A stretch of DNA of 64,000 nt, taken from Moellerella wisconsensis ATCC 35017. Lineage in GTDB: Bacteria > Pseudomonadota > Gammaproteobacteria > Enterobacterales > Enterobacteriaceae. The position numbers and the translations under genes were made by a program. Shown piece after piece: positions 1 through 10,000 of the stretch; the stretch's first letter is position 1, and every line of letters begins with the position of its first letter. The notes under the pieces were generated by a model, which had not been told where the DNA came from, searched no databases, and was given only the letters and a program-made list of their open reading frames with translations. Location: assembly GCF_001294465.1 (NCBI RefSeq), contig NZ_LGAA01000009.1, forward strand, positions 105,118 to 169,117, given 5' to 3'.

Positions 1-1
1 C

Positions 2-1921
2 AGTATTACCTACTTGCAAAATAATGATCAGCTGTCAGTTGACCCAGATAAATCTATCCAGTTTGATGAATCTCTCGGCAAATTAACCATTGATAACAAG
101 CGGACGTATACCACGCCAAGCTGGGGGAAATTTAATCCTATCGGGCAGGGAATGAATGTTGTTTACACCGGGAATGACGATAATAATCAAATGAGCCATC
201 TTGGTGCAGGAAATAAAATTTACGTTAGCCATGGGCAAGATATTTATCAGCTTAATCAAGCCTTTGATCGCGGAGAAATTATTTTTGATTTTTATCGAGT
301 CAAAGATTGCTATACCGCTAAAGATACTATCGTATTGATACTACCGAATGAGAATGGCTATATGCTCTCAATGTCTGGTCAGACACTGCGATTAATCGAT
401 GCCTTTGGTGAGCAAAGATTGGCGGTTCGCTTTGCTAATTTTGATGATAAAATAGCCAAAAAAGTAATTATTCAGGATAAATATAGCAACGTATTTAAGG
501 TTAATTTACACCCTGAAGGGAGTAATGTAACGCCATTATATTCACCAAATCAAAGTACTGAGCATGGCGATGTGATTACCTTACCGCAAGGTTATCAAGA
601 TATTAGTGGTGTTATTGATGGCATGGAAGGGAATGATGTTATTAGCGATAATAGTCAGCAAGGGCGAATTATTCGCGGCGGTGCTGGCAATGACATTATT
701 AAGGTCTTGGGAGGCTATAACGTTATCTATGGTGGGCAAGACAATGATTTTCTGTATGGCGGCGCTCAATCAGACTTTTTACTCTCAGATGACGGTGATG
801 AGCTACTGGCGGGTGGAGGCGGTGATGATCATTATCTGGTTGACGGCCGCGGTAAGGGGACGGTTGAAATAGACGATGATATTGGCGATAACTACATACA
901 TTTGCTTAATTTCACCGAGGGTTATACCACCGAAGTGCTGAAAAATGGCGCCCTGATGCATTGTTATACCTCCACGACTGGACGTACAGTCAAAATTAAA
1001 CAGCCTACAGTTTCTCAATTATCGGAAGCTAAAAATGCCCATAATCAAGTCCATCATTATGCACAGCTCCCTGAGAAATTCCAAACGTTAGTCGAGGTTA
1101 ATTTATCGCCGCTGGTTAATTATCTAACTGAAAAGTCACAACAAAAGAAAATCAGTAGTGAATTCTTGTTATGGAAACCCGCGAATGGAATGGACGGAGT
1201 ATTAATCGGCAGCGATAAGTTATTAACTACTTATGCTGTTGATAATAAACTGACTTTAACTCAAGATCATCGTCGCAGCGACTGGCTTGTTGAGTTTGAT
1301 AATCATCCTATGCCCATTGTCGATAACAGTGCTCAAGGTCGAGTTTTTAAAGGCAGTGACGCAGACGATCAATTACAAATTACGGGCAACGCAAATAATT
1401 TGCTATACAGTGGGGCAGGGAATGATCACTTCACGGCGGGGGACGGTGATGATCTGTTCATTTCGCTTCAAGGGCAAGATACATTCAATGGTGGTGCAGG
1501 GAATGATAGCTATTTAGTCGATGGTAATGGTCAAGGCGATGTTATTATTGAAGATACCTTGGGCAGAAATCATCTGCATTTAATTAATTTTAAATCTGAG
1601 CCTGTCGGTAGAACGAAATCATTATCCGGTAATCGGATAGAACAGATGTATCAGTCAAACAGTGGACGGAAAGTTTTTATTCGTAAAAGTCGAGGTTTTG
1701 TGGCGGTAGTTAGTGATATCGAGATTCATCATTATCAGCAAATGCCCGACAGTATTCCCGACAGTAAAGGACAGACCACCGACGAGGTGATAGATAAATT
1801 GATCAGTAATATGGTCAGTTTACGTGAAGCAGTAGAAATTAGTCATGCCGCAGCATCTGAAGCAGAAAAGAAAGTTTGGTCTCCTGCAGCGGTCTTTGAG
1901 CATAGAATGAATGCAGGCTAA
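2..1921 (+). CDS. C-terminal part of a large RTX-repeat toxin (5' end outside window)
   Basis: The frame is open at the left edge of the window, so the gene begins upstream and only about 639 C-terminal codons are present. Glycine/aspartate-rich RTX-type repeats (GGAGND, YGGQDND, GGGGDDHYLVDG) occur around nt 670-860 and 1340-1530. Such repeats in this family bind calcium and fold after secretion. The piece aligns along its whole length with the last 660 residues of the toxin at 4060-10023, sharing blocks such as NKIYVS, SGRKVFIRKS and STGRTVKIKQP. It is therefore the tail of a tandem paralog. A terminator follows at 1970-2010. Enzymatic or pore-forming domains, if any, lie outside the window. 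Function as a secreted toxin or adhesin is inferred. Confidence 0.8.
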   Translation, partial: SITYLQNNDQLSVDPDKSIQFDESLGKLTIDNKRTYTTPSWGKFNPIGQGMNVVYTGNDDNNQMSHLGAGNKIYVSHGQDIYQLNQAFDRGEIIFDFYRVKDCYTAKDTIVLILPNENGYMLSMSGQTLRLIDAFGEQRLAVRFANFDDKIAKKVIIQDKYSNVFKVNLHPEGSNVTPLYSPNQSTEHGDVITLPQGYQDISGVIDGMEGNDVISDNSQQGRIIRGGAGNDIIKVLGGYNVIYGGQDNDFLYGGAQSDFLLSDDGDELLAGGGGDDHYLVDGRGKGTVEIDDDIGDNYIHLLNFTEGYTTEVLKNGALMHCYTSTTGRTVKIKQPTVSQLSEAKNAHNQVHHYAQLPEKFQTLVEVNLSPLVNYLTEKSQQKKISSEFLLWKPANGMDGVLIGSDKLLTTYAVDNKLTLTQDHRRSDWLVEFDNHPMPIVDNSAQGRVFKGSDADDQLQITGNANNLLYSGAGNDHFTAGDGDDLFISLQGQDTFNGGAGNDSYLVDGNGQGDVIIEDTLGRNHLHLINFKSEPVGRTKSLSGNRIEQMYQSNSGRKVFIRKSRGFVAVVSDIEIHHYQQMPDSIPDSKGQTTDEVIDKLISNMVSLREAVEISHAAASEAEKKVWSPAAVFEHRMNAG

Positions 1922-1969
1922 CAAATTAATTTAAAGCTTGATCATTAAATTATCACTATATTTTTCATA

Positions 1970-2010
1970 AACGATTGAATTTCAATTAATTCAGTCGTTT
2001 TTTTTATTTT
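1970..2010 (+). terminator. Rho-independent terminator after the first toxin
   Basis: A 12-bp stem (AACGATTGAATT paired with AATTCAGTCGTT, one G-T pair) with a 6-nt loop runs directly into a T-rich tract. It separates the upstream toxin from the next one, so the two are probably transcribed separately. Confidence 0.8.
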
Positions 2011-2143
2011 ATATCGAGTAAATAGTATTTTTTATTGTATTATATTAAATTAACATAAGACAGCGCATTGGTATTAATAATATTTATCGATATGGTTTTT
2101 GTTGTTAACTTTTAATTAAGTAATAATTCATAAGGATATGATT

Positions 2144-4066
2144 ATGCTATTTAATAAATATAATTCTAATATAGTTAATAAAAAAGAAAAAATATATTTT
2201 ATCCCTCATGCACGAAAAAATCTATTATTAGACGATGCTAAGTCTATAAGTAACCCGCCAGTAGAAGTCACGCATTTACCGACAGCGATAAATGAAAATA
2301 TCACCTTATCAACATTAGTCTTAAATAATAAAGAAATTAATATTTACAGTGATATTCTTCAGGATATGAGTTTTAAGCGTTTACTTAGAGATAATTTTAC
2401 GACATTAAGTATACTCGGCGAGGCTTTATTTATTAGTAAAAATAATTATTTAATTTATCCGATGGTTAATAAAGATGATTTAATATCTATTGATACTAAT
2501 AATATTGCTCCAACACTTGGAGAGCCTATTGCTAAATTAGATACGGATTTTAGTGATATTTATTTATCTGATTTTGGCCTTCAGACTGCGGAACCTTTGG
2601 CGGGAGAGCAATCCACATCAACGGATAAATTAGACCACTGGAATAACCCTTTAGATGATCTTGATGCTTTAAATCAATTACTGCGATTAGAAAGATATAC
2701 TATAACATCCACCGAGTATGAGCATAATATTATCGTACAAATTGCCGGTGATTTAAGTTCATCGCGAGCCGCATTAAAAGCTATGTCTAAGCATCCAGAT
2801 AAATCAATTATTATTCAGTATGATATTGATAGCCAACAGTGGCAAGTATTATACGGTGAGCTAAATACTCAAATTACAGGGAAAATTAGATGGGTGGTGA
2901 TTGGGCATGGAAATAGATTTGATAATAGAAAAGAAATACGTTTTCAAGGAAATACCGCCGTTGAATTTGTTAAGGGTATGCATGATTTAAGAAATAATTT
3001 ATTAATCAATTACACCCCGGATAAAATAGTGCTGATGGGATGTCATTTATCCCGCGGTGGTATTATTGAAAACTTCGCGCTAAAAGCGACCAAAAGATTT
3101 GCTAATTATGGCATGAATATGCCTATCGTGGCATATAATCGAACGGTAGGGCATAAAATTACTGGGCACCGCGTCTTTTGGGAAAGTGATTACGAGCCAG
3201 AAATGACAAGTAGTAAAGAATATAAATTTACTTATCAATATGATCTAGCAACAGAACAAGTTTATATAAATAATAAACTGGCTATATTACACTTTATTGA
3301 TGAATTAAGGCGAGGTGAAATTAAAATATGGCAACTGATTGGTGATACAGAATTAGATCCTTTATTTTTATTAAAAAAACCTGATGCGACATTAGATTTT
3401 GATTTAATCAAAAAAATCTCATTTAATAATAAAGGCTATCAATGTTTCTTGGATTTAATTAATGAAAATAAACAACTTTCAAATGATATATTTCAACAGA
3501 AATTATTAGAGAAATTAAATATTGCTGGAGTCATAGAGACGCCAATATGGCCGATGATAGAACCTTTAGTTATTCAGCGCGATATTCATGCAATCCCCCC
3601 GAAGGAAGTTTATGTTGTTATTCGTGCAGGTAATGGAAATTTCTCTCGGCTCGCTGCCGAATACTTTACCTCAGATTATCCAGATAACACTTTAATTATT
3701 CAATTGAATGCTAATTCTCAGCAAATGGCTGTGGAATATGGCGATATAGAAAAGTTAGCTGGGTTACCTCAAAAATGGCTGTTATTACATAGTTTGCATG
3801 AGAACAGCCAATTTAAGCACAATTTAGCGAGTAGTTTCAACGCATTAAAACAGCAGTATGCTTTAAGCGAACCGAAGGATATTTCGGTATGGTTTACTGA
3901 CCAGCATGGGTTATTGCCTTTAGCGCAAAAGGAACGCTTTACCCAGCAATTCTCGACTTTACTCGAACAACAGGGAATGAAACAGCCGGTGGGATTGATC
4001 GATATTCCTGCAATATCACCGCCGCTCGGCGGGGGGAGGATTTTGCGACGGTCGAAGGAGTGGTAG
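2144..4066 (+). CDS. C80-type autoprotease (N-terminal) part of a frameshifted TcdA/TcdB-like toxin
   Basis: An ATG at 2138 sits only 1 nt from the TAAGGA ribosome site, so the ATG at 2144 (spacing 7) is the better start; residue numbers here count from 2138. No signal peptide is seen. Residues about 195-380 resemble peptidase family C80, the autoprocessing domain of MARTX and clostridial glucosylating toxins: IGHG with catalytic His257 and LMGCHLS with catalytic Cys302. Residues about 488-625 repeat the same fold pattern (VVIRAGNGN, LIIQLNANSQQ) but have LLLHSL and WFTDQHG where GHG and GC would be, so this copy should be inactive. The frame ends 10 codons after a G6 run. Read with one more G it continues into the frame at 4060-10023. 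The N-terminal 190 residues match no domain I recognise. Confidence 0.75.
   Translation: MLFNKYNSNIVNKKEKIYFIPHARKNLLLDDAKSISNPPVEVTHLPTAINENITLSTLVLNNKEINIYSDILQDMSFKRLLRDNFTTLSILGEALFISKNNYLIYPMVNKDDLISIDTNNIAPTLGEPIAKLDTDFSDIYLSDFGLQTAEPLAGEQSTSTDKLDHWNNPLDDLDALNQLLRLERYTITSTEYEHNIIVQIAGDLSSSRAALKAMSKHPDKSIIIQYDIDSQQWQVLYGELNTQITGKIRWVVIGHGNRFDNRKEIRFQGNTAVEFVKGMHDLRNNLLINYTPDKIVLMGCHLSRGGIIENFALKATKRFANYGMNMPIVAYNRTVGHKITGHRVFWESDYEPEMTSSKEYKFTYQYDLATEQVYINNKLAILHFIDELRRGEIKIWQLIGDTELDPLFLLKKPDATLDFDLIKKISFNNKGYQCFLDLINENKQLSNDIFQQKLLEKLNIAGVIETPIWPMIEPLVIQRDIHAIPPKEVYVVIRAGNGNFSRLAAEYFTSDYPDNTLIIQLNANSQQMAVEYGDIEKLAGLPQKWLLLHSLHENSQFKHNLASSFNALKQQYALSEPKDISVWFTDQHGLLPLAQKERFTQQFSTLLEQQGMKQPVGLIDIPAISPPLGGGRILRRSKEW
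4031..4036 (+). other. G6 homopolymer joining two toxin frames
   Basis: Six consecutive G bases lie where the upstream C80 frame and the downstream pore-forming frame meet. Adding one G (or a -1 slip) turns the local reading into GGG-GAG-GAT-TTT and links the frames without any stop, giving EDFATVEGVVAQTKT across the junction. The downstream frame has no well-placed ribosome site of its own. Confidence 0.7.
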
Positions 4067-7000
4067 CTCAAACTAAAACTGTTCGTCAGCAGATTGATAG
4101 TTTGCTCAGAAAGCTGGTGTTAAATAAGATTAATCTTTCGGAAGTTACTTTGGCTAAATACCTGTTTCTTAAACTCTATTTTACCGATGCTGACGGCCTA
4201 TTAGATCAGTATAAATTAAATATTGTGCTTAGTGATCCCTTGATTAGTCCGCAAGCTCATCAATTTTTTAATGATAAATCCCGTAATCCGGTGGATGTTC
4301 TTGCTCAGTGGGCAAGCCTATTTGAGGTTGATTATCGGGGTACCTTGCAACAGCATGCGCGTGAAATAAGTCGAGTGATGGTGGCTATTCGGGATAATCC
4401 GATGATATTACGCTCATTAAGTAAAACCTCACTTCAACGTCTCGGGCTATTATTTCCTGCATTGAATGGCGTTAATTATGGGGAGGTGCTAGCTCTCATG
4501 AATCAACCGCAGGTATTTTTATTATTTGAAGATATTTTACATCATTTTGCTAAATTAAATGATCATCACTTTATTGGCGAAAACGCGTCATTAAAAGATC
4601 TGACTTTATCTCAAGCAATAGAAAAATATACCAGCAGTCGCCAGTTACAATTAAATAATTTTGGTCAGTTAGTCCGCGCTACCGATAATCATGCCCCGGA
4701 TTCACAAATTCGTAGACTTAATCATCAATTATATTATGGCGAGGCTTCTTTTTCCTCATTAGATAATAAATTTAAATTTTTATATGGCGCGTTACGTCGT
4801 TATCTAACCCCAGAATATACCGTCGATTATATTGAGCGAATGTCCGTGCTGCTTCAACAGCAACGGCAAGGCGCATTATTACCGGCGGAGGCTGAGTTAT
4901 TGGCTCAGATGCAAGCGTTTTATCAACATTCGGTTGAGATGTCAGAAAAACGAATGATTACCCGTTTAGACCAATCGATTAAATACGCCATGATGACCAT
5001 AGATCCCCAGCAAACATTATTATTAAAGGGAAAATCGATTACCTATAGCGTAAATTATTCCTGGCAAAACGGTCAACATGATATCAGTTTTTTCGATCCT
5101 ACCGGGGTGGAGTTACGGGTTAGAAATAATAACTTAGCCTTTGCTTGGCATGGTTTTGTCGATAGCGTACTCAATTATTTTAATCAGCAGATTGAGCAGC
5201 CGGATGGGCGTTTTATTTCACGCGGTAAACTAGCCGGTTTTGAACCTGGCGAGGGCAACGATTTTAGAGCAGATATTCAGCAAGTTAATTATGACTATAC
5301 CGATCAAACAGACTTTTCATTGTTTTTAGAGCCATCTCATCGCCCTGATATCATCCCCCAGTCATCCGAGTTTGACCCCTTATCTCATCGATTGATTGAT
5401 TTTAATGGCGAGCCAATCACGCTGAACACATTACAGCGTTTAGGGGCATCAATAGCCCGAAAACCTGTGACTATTCATGATCTTCAATCGGCAGATAATT
5501 TAAAAAATGTACGTTTTGATGCTGAAAAACTCGCGGCAGCCTTGACGCTAATGGACGGTGGAAAACACGATATAACCCTATTGCGAATGATTAGACGTCA
5601 GATTAATCAGGTGGGTGTAGGTCAAATTATCGATTCTACGACTGATTTTCAGCAAGCCGCGATTGCTATCCAGCAGCTTAATTATATTGAGCGCCATGTT
5701 GATGCTGATGCGTGCATAATCGCTGCTGCAACGTTGGAAAATTTGCACCACATGGGGCTAAAATTACCACGTTATTTACGTGTCGCTAATCGTGCCGGAC
5801 AAGTTATGGGCGGCGCCGGCGTTATTTTGTCGCTGATAACATTATCCACCTTACTTAAGCAACTCGATAATCCCGATTTAACGCGCCATGAGCAGGCAGA
5901 GATAGAGAAAAATATTTATATCACTTGCGCGTCTGCTTTTTTTAATTATGGCGACATGATGATACAGCCGATGTTATTAGAATTCGCATATGCAAAAACG
6001 GGTTCATTTAATATAGCGCATACTCTTGCGGCTAAAGTGGTGATTTTATTTAATTTGGTGGGCATAGGATTAGATATTTATCAGGCGTACGATGCACTGT
6101 CTAAGTTAGACGGGATTACCGACGTTAAAATGCGTCAGGATATATTTGTTAGCGCCGGATTATCTCTCGGTAGCGCGATGGTTGGCGGCGTGACTATCGT
6201 CGGAATTTTAGCCGGTTCGGCAGTGATCCCGGTCGCTGGATTGGCTCTCGGTGGTGCGATATTAGTCGGGGGAATGATTTATAACGGTGTTCGTGCCGTT
6301 GAACGATTGAATGATGAAATTAATTTGTCGCTTGGGCGTAAAATCGAAGAGGGATTCCGCGGGGCGGTAGGATTAGCTCCCACCGAGCGATCGCAGCATG
6401 AATTAAGTCTTCATCGTTATAGTGAGGCGTTTAAAAATGCCGCGTGGGAAACCGATTTAGCCCGTTTTCAAGCGCTGATTTTCCCCGCGGGATTTGATAG
6501 GCATCTCAGTGTGGTTGAAACGCCGACGCTGGCAGAAATGCGGCGTTATTATTTGGTTGATGCTAAAGGAAACTATTTTGCCGGCCAAATAGGCAAACAT
6601 TTCATTCCGCATTTTGGTTATCAGCTCGGATATACCCAGCGCGGCGCTCCCTCATTTACTGAACAAGAAGCCGATATCTTATTAGAAAATTATCATTTAT
6701 GGGTTGATGGTTCAGTGCGTATTGCGGATCAGCATGATAGTGATTGCGATTATAAATTGACTAAACGATTAAAAAGGCCGATCAATTACTATCGAGCGGG
6801 AAGTCTTGGAAGTCATGAAGCCCTCATTTTTGATGCTAATTATCAACATCCTTTATTGGCAGAATTTAAGCAACGACACAGTTGGAGTACAGCCCAATTC
6901 ACCGAGTCAGTAGCTAATCAGCTTTCATTGTCAGCGACGATTGACTGGAACCTATTTAGTCTACAGTCAAAATTTGCGGCAAATCGTCATCCTAATTTAT

Positions 7001-10000
7001 TGGCTAATATTCAGCGTTATAGCCAAGTGATTGAACACGATTTACCCACGATTGCCGACTATCTGCAAAATCGTGTGTTAACCGGTCAGAGTGTTAATTT
7101 GGCTAATGGCAATGATATATTTATTGGCAATAAAGATGAATTTTATGCTTTTCAAATTTTATCGGGACAGAAATTTTTTGTCGGTGGCGACAAAATGGAT
7201 TATTTCTATTTAACCGACTGCGATATTGAGAATTTATTGGCGCAGGATCCTGATATACCGTCTAAATATTTAGACGGTCAGGGGGGCAACGATAGTTTGA
7301 TTATTGTTGATCGCCCGCTAGGATATTCGGCACAGATAGATTTAAAAAATAAGTCGGTAATTTATCACCACGCTGATCAAAACCGGTCTATTAATTTTGC
7401 CCATATTGAAAATATTCAAAATATTGTTGTGCGCGGAAATTATGCCGATATTGTCCGCGGCGATGAACAGCATAATTTGCTTGATGGCGCCTACGGAAAT
7501 TATCAATTGTATGGCGAGGCTGGCGACGATCGATTAATGTTAGCCACCGGTTATGCCAACGGCGGTGAAGGTAATGATAGCTATTATTTGCGCCGTTTTG
7601 AGTGGCATAAACAGCGTGATGATTTCTATCAGATAGAAAAACGCTATGATTTTCAAACGCATAAATTCAGCGATCATCAAATTATTAATGCCGATTATAT
7701 ACAGCGCTCCCCCACGATATATAGCTGCCAGATAGTGATTGATGAACGCAGTAAATCGGCTAGTCGCGTGGATTTAGGATATTCACTGAATGAAATTACC
7801 CAAATATCTATTGATGGTAGCGATTTATTAATCACACTTTCTATTTCTACTCCAGAGATTGACGGCATTGATTTTTCATCGATAAGCAGTCGCATCCAAA
7901 TTAGATTAAAAAATGTTTATATCACTCGCAGTAATGGGCGGGTGCTGTGTCATGACTATACTCTGCGTACGCGGGATGGATTTTTACTAACCAGCCAATT
8001 AGTCGATTTAGCGCCAGACAGCAGTCAGCCGCTCTCGACGGGATTGTTCAACATTACCTATTTACAAAATAATGATCAGTTATCGCTTGGCGAGGTTAAA
8101 TGTATTGATTTTGATCAGCAGCGTGGCACGTTGATCATTGATGAGACGCGAACTTACACTCCACCGAGTTGGGGACGGTTTAACCTCGTCGGTCAGGGCG
8201 AAAATGTGTTTTATTCCGGCGATGATTCTAATAATCAAATCAGTTATCTCAGTGCGGGCAATAAGATTTATGTTAGCCGTGGTCAAGATATTTATCAATT
8301 TAATCAACCGGTGGAAAACGGCGAAGTCGTGTTTGATTTTTCTACCGTTAGTGACCGTTATTCTGAAAACGATAAAGTCATTTTGCTACTGCCTAATATG
8401 AATGGCTATAAACTGTCGATGCAGGATCATACGTTGCAGTTAATGGATCGATTTGGGCAGCAAAAGTTAGCGGTTCGTTTTGCGCATTTTGAGGCTTCCA
8501 TGGCCAAAAATGTACTTATTCAGGATCAATACAGCAATGTATTTCAGGTTAATTTAAGTTCGACGGGTAGCCATGTCGCCCCCTTATTTTCGCTTAATCT
8601 GGGCACCGAAGATGATGATGTGATCCTCTTGCCGCAAGGCTATTTGAGTTCTCATGACGCGATTAATAGTCAATCAGGTCATGATGTCGTCACCGATAAT
8701 AGCCGAATAGGGCGAGTAATCAATGCCAGTGAGGGGGATGATATCGTTAAGGTGCTTGCCGGTTATAATTCGTTGTACGGTGGTCAGGGCAATGATTTTC
8801 TGTATGGTGGTGAACATCAAGATTTTCTATTATCTGATAATGGCAATGACCATCTTGTTGGCGGCGGTGGTAACGATCACTATTTGATTGATGGCCGAGG
8901 GCAAGGTGAGGTCAACATTGATGATGAAAAGGGACATAATCGGATCCATTTGCTCTATTTTTCTGACATATTTACCACGGAAACAACCCCTAAAGGTGAG
9001 CGATTACACTGCTATACTTCATCCACGGGGCGTACAGTCAAAATTAAACAGCCTACGCTGTCTGATTCTGTGCCTAGCGAACAGCCGCATAATCAACAGC
9101 CGCGTAATCAAGTGCATCACTATGCACAATTATCCGCAGCGCTATCTCGATTAACCGAGGTTAATTTTGCCCCATTGGTCGATGATTTACGGGATAAATC
9201 CTCTCAAGCCAAAATGAGCGGAGAGTTTGCATCTTGGAAGCCGGTAGACAGTTTACAAGGTGCGTTGATTGGTACCGAGCGCTCACCTCTATTTAATCAG
9301 TTAAATAACAGCATGATATTAAGCCATACTCATCGATGGGGAGACTGGCTGATTAACACTCAAGCGGGAAATAATACCGTGACCGATAATAGTGGCCATG
9401 GGCGCGTTTTTAAAGGCGGAGCGGGAAATGATCACCTGTTCACTTTTGGTGATGGAAATAATGTGCTGTATGGCGGGGCGGGGGACGATAAGCTGGTGGC
9501 GGTTACCGGGAAAGGCAATGATTTATTAATTTCGCTTGATGGACGCGATTTGCTCAATGGGGGAGAAGGCGATGACAGCTATTTGGTTGATGGTCAGGGG
9601 ATGGGCGATGTCACTATTATCGATTTTTGGGGCAGAAACCAGCTGCATTTAATTAATTTTAAGCCGGGAATATCAGGTAATGTCATCCAATTATCAGCGA
9701 CCCAGATTGAAGAAACCTATGAATCTTATCACGGGCGAAAAGTATTTTTACGTAAAAGTATTGCCCCCGTGATCAATGGCGTCAATCTGCATTATCATTC
9801 GGCTATGCCAGCTAATTTAACCGCGGCTATTAAAAATAGCGCTGAGAATACGATTGATAATGCAACAGAGAATACGATTGATAATGTCACCGAGAATACG
9901 ATCGATCAATTGATCAGTGATATGGTCAGCTGGCGGATTGAAACTGCCTCGGGAACCGCTGAATTATCCAGAGCTGCGGCGGCAGATTGGCAGCCAACGG

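Noticed and set aside
4060..4062. GTG at 4060 as a true separate gene start
   Set aside because: The only purine-rich sequence (GAAGGA) touches the GTG with no spacing; the frame continues upstream to the G6 run, so fusion with the preceding frame is a better reading.
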